This document shows, piece after piece, positions 27,162 through 36,037 of a stretch of 64,000 nucleotides of DNA. Position 1 is the stretch's first letter; every line of letters begins with the position of its first letter. A model generated the notes under the pieces. It had not been told where the DNA came from. It saw only the letters and a list, made by a program, of their open reading frames with translations, and ran no database searches. The position numbers were made by a program, and so were the translations under genes. Source of the stretch: Streptomyces sp. AA1529 (lineage in GTDB: Bacteria; Actinomycetota; Actinomycetes; Streptomycetales; Streptomycetaceae); the NCBI RefSeq assembly GCF_000280905.1, contig NZ_ALAP01000048.1:1-64000 (forward strand), in the 5' to 3' direction.

Positions 27162-27665
27162 ATGTTCGTCGAACGCCCTGTGGTCAAGCGGACTGCCCGC
27201 GCCATCCTCCTCGCCACCGGGGAGGGTCCGGCGCCCGCCGTGGAACTGATCCTGATCAAACGCACCAAGCCCGGCCAGGAGCCGTACTGGATCACACCGG
27301 GAGGCGGCGTCGAGCCCGGCGTGGACCGCACCGTCGAGGACGCCCTGCACCGCGAGGTGGCCGAGGAACTGGGCGCGGCGATCACCGATGCGGTGCCCGC
27401 CTTCGTCGACACGGTGAGTGACCCCGCGGAGACACCGGGTGGAGTGAAGGTACAGCACTTCTTCGTGTGCCGGCTCGTCTCGCTCGATCCGCGCCTACGG
27501 CACGGACCGGAAGTGGAGGAGCCGCAAGGAGAGTACGAGATCGTACGGCTCCCCTTCACCCCGGAGGGCCTGGACTCCGTGGAGGTCGTCCCGCCGAGGC
27601 TGCGGGCCTATCTCACCGCGAACATCGAAGGGGTCCAGGCGCTGCTCGCACCCGATCTCCGCTGA
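27162..27665 (+). CDS. Nudix hydrolase
   Basis: A 167-residue enzyme of the Nudix fold with PGGGVEPG and HREVAEELGA. The second half of the Nudix box (REVAEELG) is intact. The spacing between GGGVEPG and REV is one residue longer than the classical GX5EX7REUXEEXGU, and the first box Glu is not at its usual place. It hydrolyses a nucleoside-diphosphate-linked substrate, unknown which. ATG 27162 is taken as start; GTG 27111 is an alternative. The spacer carries GACTCAGGGTC, shared with the DUF5326 promoter. Confidence 0.75.
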   Translation: MFVERPVVKRTARAILLATGEGPAPAVELILIKRTKPGQEPYWITPGGGVEPGVDRTVEDALHREVAEELGAAITDAVPAFVDTVSDPAETPGGVKVQHFFVCRLVSLDPRLRHGPEVEEPQGEYEIVRLPFTPEGLDSVEVVPPRLRAYLTANIEGVQALLAPDLR

Positions 27666-27713
27666 CCTGCCGGAGGCGCCGCCCGGACCCGCCGGTGGCG
27701 CCGCCCGCGTGCG

Positions 27714-29114
27714 CTAGCCGAACCAGCCCTGGAAGGTCGCCGGTTCCCGCGGCTTGCTCGGCTCCGCCTCCTGGCGGCCGCGCCGCTGGGCCTCCGCCAG
27801 CGCCCGCTCGGCCTCCAGTCGCCAGGCGGAGATGTCCCGGGCGTGCTCGGCGGACCCGGCGCTCCCCGAACGCGCCGAGATGGCGGCCGAGACCGCGGAG
27901 GACGCGGCCGGAGCCGCCGCGGCGGCGGGCTGTCGCCGCCGGGGCAGCGGCGGGAGGGCCGCCGCCCGCGCGGCCTCGTCCTCCGGCGCGGCGGCCGGTC
28001 CGGTACCGGGTGCCGGGGACGCCGGAGCGGTTGCTGCCTGCGGGGACGGCGACGCCGAGCCACCGGACGGCGGCATCGGCGGCACGGCGGGTACGGCCGG
28101 GGCGGGCGCCGGGAGTCCCGACGCGGGGATGGCGGCCGACGCGGGCGGGGTGGCCGACACGGCCTGGAGGGCCGACCCAGGCCGGGAGGCCGGCACGGAC
28201 CGGGGAGCCGACGCGGGCGGGGTGGCCGGCACGGGCCGGGGAGCCGACGCAGGCGGGGAGGCCGACACGGGTGAGGCCGGAGAGGCCGGAGAGGCCGGAG
28301 AGGCCGGAGAGGCCGGAGAGGCCGGAGAGGCCGGAGAGGCCGGAGAGGCCGGCGGCGCCGTGGGAGCCGGCCCCGGCGCCGGGGATTCCGCGGAGGCGGT
28401 CGCCTCGCGCCGGGCGTCCCGGGCGTCCCGGGCGGCTCCGAAGAAGTCGCCGCCCTTGCGCTTGTAGTCGTCGGTGCCCCATTCGCGCGCCGCGCGACGC
28501 GGGGCCTTCTGGAGGTGGGGGATGTGCTTGGCGCAGTGTATGTACGCCTCCTCCACCTCGACCCGCACCCACAGCAGGGCCCGCCGGCCGGGTACCGGGT
28601 CCTGCGGCAGGTCCGGTACCGAGGGGCGCAGTTCCGCATCGTCCAGCACCTGGGCGCGGCCGTTGATGTGCAGGCCGATCCGGGCGCGGAGGAAGTCGAC
28701 GAGGAGCAGGCCCACATGCGGGTTCTCCTCGATGTTGCCGAGGCTGGCGTGGACGCCGTTGCCGCGGTACTCGGGAAACACCAGGGTCCGCTCGTCCAGC
28801 ACGCGCAGGAACCCGGGCGGCCCGGCGCGGAAGCTGTTGTCGCACTCGCCGCGGCTGTCGGACGTGGCGAGGAAGAACATCTCCTGCTGCTGGGTGAACT
28901 CCCGCATCCGCTCGTTGAGGTGGTCGAGCACCTGGTCCTGGTAGAACCGCTCGGCGCGCTGCTGCGAACCGATCCGCTGCTGCAGCGCGTGCTCCCCGTC
29001 GCTGCCGGGCAGCCGCGGCGGCGGGCCGGGGTGCTGGTCGGCCCCGGGGCCCGCACTCGCCGCGTGCCCCGCAGAACCGTCGCCGTATCCGTTCGCGTCA
29101 CTCAACGCCGCCAC
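27714..29114 (-). CDS. PPOX/FMN-binding-split-barrel protein with long low-complexity tail
   Basis: A 466-residue protein. The N-terminal half (about 45-230) resembles pyridoxamine-5-phosphate-oxidase-like proteins: ERMREFTQQQEMFFLATSD, SFRAGPPGFLRVLDERTLVF, YRGNGVHASLGNIEENPHVGL, LHINGRAQVL. The rest is Ala/Pro/Ser-rich, with eight perfect copies of a 9-bp unit. It ends in a charged helix (WRLEAERALAEAQRRGRQ). Start GTG 29114 with GGGAC upstream. It probably binds FMN or F420; substrate unknown. Confidence 0.75.
   Translation of the reverse strand: MAALSDANGYGDGSAGHAASAGPGADQHPGPPPRLPGSDGEHALQQRIGSQQRAERFYQDQVLDHLNERMREFTQQQEMFFLATSDSRGECDNSFRAGPPGFLRVLDERTLVFPEYRGNGVHASLGNIEENPHVGLLLVDFLRARIGLHINGRAQVLDDAELRPSVPDLPQDPVPGRRALLWVRVEVEEAYIHCAKHIPHLQKAPRRAAREWGTDDYKRKGGDFFGAARDARDARREATASAESPAPGPAPTAPPASPASPASPASPASPASPASPASPASPVSASPPASAPRPVPATPPASAPRSVPASRPGSALQAVSATPPASAAIPASGLPAPAPAVPAVPPMPPSGGSASPSPQAATAPASPAPGTGPAAAPEDEAARAAALPPLPRRRQPAAAAAPAASSAVSAAISARSGSAGSAEHARDISAWRLEAERALAEAQRRGRQEAEPSKPREPATFQGWFG
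28273..28353 (-). repeat. Nine-bp minisatellite inside the PPOX-like gene
   Basis: Eight perfect tandem copies of GAGGCCGGA (plus strand) from 28273, followed by one copy ending in C. On the coding strand it gives repeated Ser-Pro-Ala in a disordered region. Copy-number change would keep frame. Confidence 0.95.
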
Positions 29115-29224
29115 TCGTCCCTTTCCTCGACCGGCCGACCGGACGGCTGCCCCGCAATCGGCCCCGGACCACCCGCCCCGGGTGACCGGCTCCGGCAGCA
29201 GCCGCGATCCGCACACCCCACCAC

Positions 29225-30655
29225 CTACGCCCCCTGTACGACCAGTTCGTCGAGGGAATCGTGCCGTATTCGGTGCGTCGGGATCCCGAGCCCGCGCAAC
29301 GTCTCGACCCCGGTCCTGATCATTCCGGGCGGCCCGGAGAGGTATCCGTCGTACGCGGGCCAGGGACCGTATCTGCGTACCGCGTCCGGGAGCTCACCCG
29401 CGAGCGCCTCGGCGGCCGAGGCCGCGCCCGCCGCGACGACGGGGCGCACCGACAGCCACCGGTGGCGGTCCTGGAGGCGCAGCATCGTCTCCAGGTCGTA
29501 GAGGTCGTGGTCGGTGCGGGCTCCGTAGAAGACCTCGACCGGGCGCACCCTTCCCCGGCTGACCACGTCCTCGACCAGCGCCTTGATGGGGGCGATACCG
29601 GTACCGCCGCCCAGGCAGAGCAGCCCGCTGTCGGCCTCGTGGTCGACGAGCATCGAGCCCGCGGGCGGGCCGAGCCGCAGCACGTCGCCGGGGCGGGCGC
29701 GCTGCACCAGTGCCGTGGAGACCCACCCGGCGGGCACGGACTTCACGTGGAAGGTCAGCAGGCCGTCGGGGCGGGGCGCGGACGCGAACGAGTAGTGCCG
29801 CCACACCCGGGGCCACCAGGGCGTCTCCAGGCTGGTGTACTGCCCGGCGCGGAACGGGTACGGCTGGTCGGGACGCACCGTGATCACGGCGATCTCGGAG
29901 GTGCGCAGTTCGTGCGAGACGATCTCCGCGTCCCACCAGGCGGGCGCCCGGCGCTCGTCCTCGGCCGCCGCGTCGATCATCGTCTGGGAGATCGCGGTGT
30001 AGGCGCGCACCCAGGCCGCCTCGGTGCGCGGGCCCCAGGTGTCGGGTGCGTAGCGCGCGATGGCGGCCATCAGGCACTCGCCGACGGCCGGGTAGTGGGC
30101 GGGCAGGGTGCCGTACTTGCGGTGGCCCCGGCCCAGGCCGGCGAGGTACTCGCCGAGCAGCTTGCCGTCGTCGAAGAGGCGCACGGCGGTCAGCAGCGCG
30201 CGGAAGAGCCGGTCGCGCTGGCCGTCCATGGCGGCCGGGAACATCTCGCGCAGGTGCGGGTACTGGACGAACAGCAGCGCGTAGAAGTAGGCGGTCGCCG
30301 AGTCGGCGGAACGTTCCAGCTCCGCCATGGACGCCCCGATCAACTCGGAGTCGCCGAGCTGGTCGCCCGCGGGCTCAGCGGGAGGGGCGGGAGCGGCGGG
30401 CGCCGCCCACCCGGCGGTGGCCGCCGGGGCCGCGGCGCCGGGTTCGGGAACCGCCTCCGGCTCGTGCGCGTGTTCGGGTTCCGGTTCGTGTTCCGGTTCC
30501 GGTGCGGCCGTTGCCGCCGCCTGCTGGGACGGTACCGCCTCAGGTCCGCCTGGCGCGGGGCGCTCCGCGGTCGCGGCATCGGACGCCGGGGTGAACCATC
30601 CCCGTCCGCCGCTGCCACCGGCGGACGCACCGTCGCTGCCCGACATGGTGGTCAT
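29225..30655 (-). CDS. Flavohemoprotein-like globin-oxidoreductase fusion
   Basis: A 476-residue protein. Residues 1-115 are an Ala/Pro/Glu/His-rich extension. About 118-245 is a globin domain (TAYFYALLFVQYPHLREMFP, proximal-His region GRGHRKYG). About 255-476 is a ferredoxin-reductase-type module: WRHYSFAS for FAD, GGGTGIAPI for NAD(P)H and SGPPGMIRTGVETL near the end. Such fusions oxidise NO or reduce haem-bound oxygen. A GTGAA-GCC-TTCAC dyad lies at 30796-30808 upstream. Start ATG 30655 with GAGGCGAG; an in-frame start at 30847 is less likely. Confidence 0.85.
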   Translation of the reverse strand: MTTMSGSDGASAGGSGGRGWFTPASDAATAERPAPGGPEAVPSQQAAATAAPEPEHEPEPEHAHEPEAVPEPGAAAPAATAGWAAPAAPAPPAEPAGDQLGDSELIGASMAELERSADSATAYFYALLFVQYPHLREMFPAAMDGQRDRLFRALLTAVRLFDDGKLLGEYLAGLGRGHRKYGTLPAHYPAVGECLMAAIARYAPDTWGPRTEAAWVRAYTAISQTMIDAAAEDERRAPAWWDAEIVSHELRTSEIAVITVRPDQPYPFRAGQYTSLETPWWPRVWRHYSFASAPRPDGLLTFHVKSVPAGWVSTALVQRARPGDVLRLGPPAGSMLVDHEADSGLLCLGGGTGIAPIKALVEDVVSRGRVRPVEVFYGARTDHDLYDLETMLRLQDRHRWLSVRPVVAAGAASAAEALAGELPDAVRRYGPWPAYDGYLSGPPGMIRTGVETLRGLGIPTHRIRHDSLDELVVQGA

Positions 30656-30795
30656 GCTCGCCTCGCCTCGTACCTCTTCCGGACGTTCTGTGCACATCCG
30701 TGTTCCGAAAGTTCCGGTGCACCGCCCCCTGTGCACACCGTGCTCAGGACACTTTGCACTCCTTACCGCACGATGCGGGAGGGACCGACCATACC

Positions 30796-30808
30796 GTGAA
30801 GCCTTCAC
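30796..30808. promoter_or_regulatory. GTGAA/TTCAC dyad upstream of the globin gene
   Basis: GTGAA (30796-30800), GCC, TTCAC (30804-30808). It resembles a Rex operator but with a 3-nt rather than 4-nt spacer. It lies about 140 bp upstream of the globin-reductase start; the regulator is unknown. Confidence 0.3.
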
Positions 30809-30865
30809 GCCACAACCCCCGTTCGCGGTTCCCGCGAATTCCGCCATTCGGAACCCGCGCAGGAA

Positions 30866-31576
30866 TTACCGTGCCGCGGAGACGAGTCCGTGGGCCTCCC
30901 GGAGATCACTTCCGGTGTAGTGGTGGGAGGCGAGCGAGCGGACATGGTGGTCGGCGTTCACCGCCACGGAGACCGGCACGGCGGCGAACAGCTCCGCGTC
31001 GGAGAGGGAGTCCCCGTACGCCACGCAGTCCGCCAACCCGAGCCCGAATTGGGCGCAGAGCTCCTCCGCGATCTTCACCTTCGACGAGGGCGAAAGAATC
31101 CCGGCGGGATCGAGAGGATGCGCCGGATACTTCGTACTTCCGTTCGGAATTGCGCGCGGAACCTCCGGCCACCGCGAACCGTGGGTAACCTCGGCCCCCC
31201 AATCCTGTAGTCTCCGCACAAAGAAATCCGGCGAGAGGGAAATCACGGCGCAGCGCTCGCCCTCCGCCCTGAGCCCGGCCCACACCTCCGGGATGCCCGT
31301 CAGCCACGGTGCGCCCGAGAAGGCCGCGGACACGATCTCGTCGTCGAGCGCCGACCACAGCGCACACGCCCGGAGGGCGAACTGCGGCGGTGTCAGTTTC
31401 CGTTCCGCAAAAGCCCGTTCGAGATCCCGGATCTCGGCGTCGACCCCGAGCTGCCGGGATATCTCCACGGAGGCCGCCGAACCGTACAGCAGCGTTCCGT
31501 CGAGATCGAAGAGATGGAGCCGGGGGCGGCGTTCTCCCGGCGTCGGCCGCGGATTCGGATGCTCAGCCGGATGCAT
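30866..31576 (-). CDS. HAD-superfamily phosphatase (SerB-like)
   Basis: A 236-residue hydrolase with all four HAD motifs: LFDLDGTLL (I, nucleophile and acid Asp), AVISLSPDFF (II), the Lys of SPSSKVKIAEE (III) and VAYGDSLSDAELF (IV). The cap inserts after motif I as in phosphoserine-phosphatase-like members. Substrate unknown. The ATG at 31576 is chosen because it starts just before motif I; the frame upstream is low-complexity. Confidence 0.87.
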   Translation of the reverse strand: MHPAEHPNPRPTPGERRPRLHLFDLDGTLLYGSAASVEISRQLGVDAEIRDLERAFAERKLTPPQFALRACALWSALDDEIVSAAFSGAPWLTGIPEVWAGLRAEGERCAVISLSPDFFVRRLQDWGAEVTHGSRWPEVPRAIPNGSTKYPAHPLDPAGILSPSSKVKIAEELCAQFGLGLADCVAYGDSLSDAELFAAVPVSVAVNADHHVRSLASHHYTGSDLREAHGLVSAAR

Positions 31577-31766
31577 ACCGGCGATCGTACGGGCGCGGAC
31601 GGGCGCGGGCGGGCGGGGTCCCGGGCCGGGGCACGGGCACCGGGCGCGTACGGGCCGCCGCCGGGCGACGGGCAGGCCGCGCGACGCCGCGTACTCGGGG
31701 CCGAGTAGCCCCCGATACTCCCGCTGTCGGACGCCCCGGACGCCGGACGGCGGCACAGTCGACGGC

Positions 31767-32336
31767 ATGCGGCAACTGTCCCGGCGTGCCCGCAGCGGCA
31801 CTCTCGCGCTCCACGTCTGCTCCTCGGCCGGCTGGCTCGGCATGACGCTGTGCCTGCTCGCCCTCGGCCTCACCGCGGCCCTCACCGGGTCGGGGCCGGC
31901 GGCCGAGGCGTCCTACCGCTCGATGAAGGTCTTCGCCGACTGGCTGCTGGCGCCGCTCGCGCTGGTCACCCTGGCCAGCGGCGTGCTGCTGTCGGTGGGC
32001 ACCCGCTGGGGGCTGGCACGGTACTGGTGGGTGTGGATCAAGTTCTGGCTCACGCTGGCCGCCACCCTGGCGAGCGTGCTCCTCTTCCGGACGCGGATCG
32101 ACAGCACGGTCGCCGACGTGGCCGCGGGGCGCCCGGTCCTGCCGTACGAGCTGGTGATCCCGCCGCTCGTCTCGCTGAGCGCCTACACGTTCATGACCGT
32201 CATCTCGGTGCTGAAGCCCTGGGGGCGAACCGCGCGGGGCCGCCGCAGCACCCCGGTGAGCCGCCGCCGGTCACCGGCGTCCGGACGGCGGAGCCGGTCA
32301 GCGCCCTCGGCCTCCGGACGGCGGGCCGTCGGCTGA
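31767..32336 (+). CDS. DUF2269-like membrane protein
   Basis: A 189-residue protein. It has four TM helices, beginning LALHVCSSAGWLGMTLCLLALG, which has the His-(x)-Ser-x-Gly-Trp pattern of DUF2269-like proteins. It ends in a basic Arg/Ser-rich tail of about 45 residues. The 3' end overlaps the convergent MFS gene by 39 bp, and the tail may be partly shaped by that overlap. Function unknown. Confidence 0.7.
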   Translation: MRQLSRRARSGTLALHVCSSAGWLGMTLCLLALGLTAALTGSGPAAEASYRSMKVFADWLLAPLALVTLASGVLLSVGTRWGLARYWWVWIKFWLTLAATLASVLLFRTRIDSTVADVAAGRPVLPYELVIPPLVSLSAYTFMTVISVLKPWGRTARGRRSTPVSRRRSPASGRRSRSAPSASGRRAVG

Positions 32337-33650
32337 CGGCCCGGTCCCGGCGTACGCGGGCGCCGGCTCGGCGGCGCCGTCCGGTGCGGCCGCCCCGGCA
32401 GCCGCCCGGATCCCGGTCCGGGGCGCCGCGGTGGCGCCCCGGGGGCCGCGCCGCTCCAGGAGTGCGGAGGTCACGGCCAGCGCCAGGGCGCCCAGGGCAA
32501 GTCCGGCGCCCGCGATGTTCGGCGACGTCGGGCCGAAACCGGCCCCGAGGACCAGCCCGCCGAGCCAGGTGGCGAGCGCGTTGCCGAGGTTGAAGGCGCC
32601 GATGTTCATGGCCGAGGCGAGGGTGGGCGCGTTCGCCGTCTGGTCGAGCACCCGCTTCTGCAACGGCGGGACGGTGGCGAAGCCGAACGCGCCGATCAGG
32701 GTCAGCGTGACGGCGGCCGCCGCCTTGTCGTGCGCCGTGACGGTGAACGCGGCCAGCGTCCCGGCCAGCGCGACCAGGGCGATGCACAGCATGGGCAGCA
32801 GGGCCCGGTCCGCGAACCGGCCACCGACCAGGTTCCCGGCGACCATGCCGACCCCGAAGAGGACCAGCAGCCAGGTCACGGAGGTGTCGGCGTACCCGGC
32901 GGCCTCCGTCATCATCGGCGCGATGTAGGTGATCGCGGCGAAGACCCCGCCGAAGCCGAGGACGGTCATCCCCATCGCCAGCAGCACCTGGACGTTGCGG
33001 AAGGCGGCCAGCTCGTCACGGATCCGGCCGGTACGGGGCCGTCCGGGGCCGGGCTCGGGGACGGGGCCGTCCGGGGCCGGGCTCGGGACCGGGGCCGGGG
33101 CCGGGATGTCCCGGGGTACCAGGGCGGCGACGCCCGCCAGCCCCAGCACTCCCAGCCCGGCGACGGCGACGAAGGTGAGCCGCCAGCCCGCCTGCTGCCC
33201 CAGCAGGGTGCCCAGCGGTACGCCGACCACGTTCGCGAGGGTCAGCCCGGTGAACATCAGGGAGATGGCCGCGGCCTTGCGGTGCGGGGCCACCAGTCCG
33301 GCCGCGACGATCGAGCCGATGCCGAAGAAGGCACCGTGCGCGAGCGAGGCGATGACCCGGCCCGCGAGCATCACGCCGAAGGCGGGCGCGAGCGCGGAGA
33401 CCAGGTTGCCCAGCACGAACAGCCCCATCAGCAGCATCAGCATCCGCTTGCGGGAGATCCGGGTGCCCAGGACGGCGAGGACCGGGGCGCCCAGCAGGAC
33501 CCCGACCGCGTAGCCGGAGGCCAGATACCCGGCGGTGGGGATGGAGACCCCGAACTCGGCGGCGACCTCGGGCAGCAGCCCCATGATCACGAACTCGGTG
33601 GTCCCGATGCCGAAGGCGCCGATGGCGAGCGCCAGCAGGGCGAGAGGCAT
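32298..33650 (-). CDS. MFS drug exporter, DHA1 (AraJ/YdhP-like)
   Basis: A 450-residue 12-TM transporter. It starts MPLALLALAIGAFGIGTTEFVIMGLLPEVA, the classical DHA1 opening, with GRVIASLAHGAFFGIGS in helix 4/5. A Pro/Gly-rich linker near 190-220 is encoded by a partially repeated GC stretch (33044-33110). It probably exports sugars or drugs by proton antiport. Divergent from the MarR regulator at 33898, which likely represses it. Confidence 0.88.
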   Translation of the reverse strand: MPLALLALAIGAFGIGTTEFVIMGLLPEVAAEFGVSIPTAGYLASGYAVGVLLGAPVLAVLGTRISRKRMLMLLMGLFVLGNLVSALAPAFGVMLAGRVIASLAHGAFFGIGSIVAAGLVAPHRKAAAISLMFTGLTLANVVGVPLGTLLGQQAGWRLTFVAVAGLGVLGLAGVAALVPRDIPAPAPVPSPAPDGPVPEPGPGRPRTGRIRDELAAFRNVQVLLAMGMTVLGFGGVFAAITYIAPMMTEAAGYADTSVTWLLVLFGVGMVAGNLVGGRFADRALLPMLCIALVALAGTLAAFTVTAHDKAAAAVTLTLIGAFGFATVPPLQKRVLDQTANAPTLASAMNIGAFNLGNALATWLGGLVLGAGFGPTSPNIAGAGLALGALALAVTSALLERRGPRGATAAPRTGIRAAAGAAAPDGAAEPAPAYAGTGPSADGPPSGGRGR

Positions 33651-33685
33651 GAGCGGGGAACCTTTCAATGCGCGAGACGATTACA

Positions 33686-33722
33686 AGCGTCGACATTAAT
33701 TGCAGACGCTGGATATATGCAA
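33686..33722. promoter_or_regulatory. Inverted repeats between MFS and MarR genes
   Basis: AGCGTC (33686-33691) pairs with GACGCT (33705-33710), and TTGCA (33700-33704) with TGCAA (33718-33722). They lie in AT-rich sequence just upstream of the MFS gene, as expected for a MarR operator. Confidence 0.45.
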
Positions 33723-33897
33723 ACGCCGACTATTGCGGTGATGCTCTAGCCTGGGAGGCGCGCAGCTCCGCTCCGGCGGCGCGGCGCCGGTCCGCCCCCG
33801 TACTGCGGGGGTCCGGGCGGCCGACCGCAAGCCGGAAGCCGGGAGAGCGGACGGAACGGACAGCCCGACGACGGTCGGCCGGGAGAGGAGCCCCTTC

Positions 33898-34359
33898 ATG
33901 TCACGCCACGCCGATCTGGGCCTCGCACAGGGCTGGTGCGCGCTCTCCGCGCTGCACGGCCGGATCGAGACCCACATCGAACGGGCGCTGCACGCCGCAC
34001 ACGGGCTCAGCGTGCGCGAGTTCTCCCTGCTGGACGTCCTGAGCGAACAGCACGACGGGGACGGCGGCCACTTCCGGATGAACCAGCTCGCCGACACCGT
34101 CGTCCTCAGCCAGAGCGCGACGACCCGCCTGGTCAGCCGGCTGGAAGAACGCGGGCTGCTCCGCCGCTACCTGTGCCCCGACGACCGGCGCGGCATCTAC
34201 ACCGACGTCACCGAAGAGGGCCACGCCCTGCTGGACGCGGCACGTCCCACCCACGACACCGCGCTCAAGGAGGCGCTGGCCGCGGCCGAGGCCCGGCCCG
34301 AACTCGCCCCCCTGGCCGCCGCCGTCCGCGCGCTCGCCCCCGCCCGGCCCGCGGAGTGA
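33898..34359 (+). CDS. MarR family transcriptional regulator
   Basis: A 153-residue winged-helix regulator. Residues 36-115 hold the DNA-binding domain (MNQLADTVVLSQSATTRLVSRLEERGLLRR and the DDRRGIYTDVTEEG wing). Divergent from the MFS exporter with dyads between, so probably its repressor responding to a small ligand. The ATG at 33898 is preceded by GGAGAGGAG. Confidence 0.9.
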   Translation: MSRHADLGLAQGWCALSALHGRIETHIERALHAAHGLSVREFSLLDVLSEQHDGDGGHFRMNQLADTVVLSQSATTRLVSRLEERGLLRRYLCPDDRRGIYTDVTEEGHALLDAARPTHDTALKEALAAAEARPELAPLAAAVRALAPARPAE

Positions 34360-34403
34360 CCGCCTGGGCCCCGCCCGCGGGCCCGAGGCGTACAGTGCGG
34401 AAG

Positions 34404-34904
34404 ATGACCACGACTTCCGGCGGTTCGGGAACCCCCGCCGAGACGCCCGCGGCGGAGCTGACCATCCGGCGGGCGCGGGCCGGGGACATCCCCGCGATCG
34501 TCGCCATGCTCGCCGACGACACCCTCGGCGCCACCCGTGAGACCCCGTCCGATCTCGCCCCGTACCGCGCCGCGTTCGAGCGGGTCGACGCCGACCCGCA
34601 CCAGCACCTCGTCGTCGCCGAGATCGACGGCAGAACCGTCGGCACCCTGCATCTGACGATCATCCCGGGACTGTCCCGCCGCGGTTCCACCCGCTCCCTC
34701 ATCGAGGCCGTACGGGTGCACACCGATCAGCGCGGCAGCGGTCTGGGCACCCGGCTCATCGAGTGGGCAGTCGCCGAGTCCCGGCGTCAGGAGAGCGTGC
34801 TGGTCCAGCTCACCTCCGACGCCACCCGCGTCGAGGCGCACCGCTTCTACGAGCGCCTGGGCTTCCAGGCCTCGCACCTCGGCTTCAAGATGCCGCTCGT
34901 CTGA
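34404..34904 (+). CDS. GNAT N-acetyltransferase
   Basis: A 166-residue GNAT-fold protein. It shows TIRRARAGDIPAIVAMLADD, the acetyl-CoA loop VRVHTDQRGSGLGTRLIEWAV (R/QxxGxG/A) and AHRFYERLGFQAS at the end. Acceptor unknown. It follows the MarR gene by 44 bp and may be co-transcribed. Confidence 0.9.
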   Translation: MTTTSGGSGTPAETPAAELTIRRARAGDIPAIVAMLADDTLGATRETPSDLAPYRAAFERVDADPHQHLVVAEIDGRTVGTLHLTIIPGLSRRGSTRSLIEAVRVHTDQRGSGLGTRLIEWAVAESRRQESVLVQLTSDATRVEAHRFYERLGFQASHLGFKMPLV

Positions 34905-34975
34905 CCGTCCGGACGGGACGCCGCAGCCCCCCACCGCGGCCGGGGCGGGCCGCAGCGGCTCGGGCCGCAACCGGC

Positions 34976-35566
34976 TCAGGCGGCGCCGCGCCGCTCTCGG
35001 CAGGAGGCCATCGAGCCTCTGGCCGCGGGCCCGGGCCCGGCCCAGGGACCCGCTCCGCAGGAGCCCGCACCCGGAGCCGCGCCTCCGCCCGCACCGACCG
35101 TGGGGACCGCCGTCGCGCTCCCCGCAGGGATACCGAGCCGCTGCCACACCCGCCCGCGCAGCAGCGCGTACTCCTCGCCCCTGCGCAGCGAGTGGCGCAT
35201 CGGGCGCGGCACCGAGACGCCCTCCATGACGACCTGACCGGCGCGGAACCGGTCGCGGGTGAGGTCGATCTGGGAGCCGTCCGGCAGCCTGTTCCACCAG
35301 TGGAATCCCTGCCGGCCACCGTGCACCCCGTACACCTCCCCGCACATCAGCTCTCCGCCGAGCAGGTCCTGCACCACCAGCGCCGTCACGTCGCACTGCC
35401 CCCACGCAGGGTTCGCCGGACTCCAGCCCCCGCGCGCCAGATCGTCCGGGGCGCAGGTGTCAGCGCCCCAGGAAGCGCGCAGCGCTCCCTCGATCCGGCC
35501 CAACTCCGAAGCACCCGCGCCCATACCGGAAACCCCGACCGCATCCGCACTCATGTCCGCAAGCAT
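34976..35566 (-). CDS. YunG-like protein
   Basis: A 196-residue protein with a core reading LRASWGADTCAPDDLARGGW, NPAWGQCDVTALVVQDLLGG, FHWWNRLPDGSQIDLTRDRF. From memory this matches the YunG-like family. Conserved Cys and Trp residues suggest a small enzyme, but function is unknown. The last ~60 residues are Gly/Ala/Pro-rich. Start ATG 35566 with a G-rich site upstream; ATG 35554 is also possible. Confidence 0.65.
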   Translation of the reverse strand: MLADMSADAVGVSGMGAGASELGRIEGALRASWGADTCAPDDLARGGWSPANPAWGQCDVTALVVQDLLGGELMCGEVYGVHGGRQGFHWWNRLPDGSQIDLTRDRFRAGQVVMEGVSVPRPMRHSLRRGEEYALLRGRVWQRLGIPAGSATAVPTVGAGGGAAPGAGSCGAGPWAGPGPAARGSMASCRERRGAA

Positions 35567-35641
35567 GCCCCACCCCACTGACAACGACCCCTGCCGACCG
35601 CGTCGGACCGCGCACACCGCGGCCGCTTCCCGGGCCCGGGG

Positions 35642-35926
35642 TCAGCTCGGCCCGAAGCCGCCGTAGGGCCGGAGCGGCACGACGCGGAACTCCGACATCT
35701 CCTTCCGGGCCAGCGGAAGGGTGTCCACGGCCGCCTGCGCCTCCTGTGGCGAGCCGGCCTCCAGCAGGAAGCAGGCCCCCGGCCCGTCCCCGCGCAGCCA
35801 GATCTGCCGCAGTACCCCGTCCGCGTACAACTTCCGGACCGCCGCGGTCTCCTCGGGGAGCACGGCCGCGAACTCCTCCTCGGAATAGCGGTCGCTGTAG
35901 CGGCGGGTCATCACCAGGAACTGCAT
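35642..35926 (-). CDS. YciI / muconolactone-isomerase-like small protein
   Basis: A 94-residue ferredoxin-like-fold protein starting MQFLVMTRRYSDRYSEEEF. It has GDGPGACFLLEAGSPQEAQAAVDTLPL, as in YciI-type or muconolactone delta-isomerase-like dimers. Function unknown. Confidence 0.65.
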   Translation of the reverse strand: MQFLVMTRRYSDRYSEEEFAAVLPEETAAVRKLYADGVLRQIWLRGDGPGACFLLEAGSPQEAQAAVDTLPLARKEMSEFRVVPLRPYGGFGPS

Positions 35927-36037
35927 GCTCCGACCCTACTCCGGGCCGGTCCCCGCAGATCACCGGCCGAGCGTCCGGAGCCGCGTACGCGACGTGGTCC
36001 ACGTGCTCCGGACGTCCGCCGGCCCGGCTGAGCCGGC

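Noticed and set aside
28273-28353. CRISPR array
   Set aside because: The repeat unit is 9 bp with no spacers and lies in-frame inside a gene.
29751-29763. Third parS site (CTTCACGTGGAAG)
   Set aside because: Mismatches on both arms and inside a coding region; two exact sites elsewhere set a higher standard.
33044-33110. Repeated GC stretch as a mobile or regulatory repeat
   Set aside because: It encodes the Pro/Gly linker of the MFS protein in frame and has no inverted ends.
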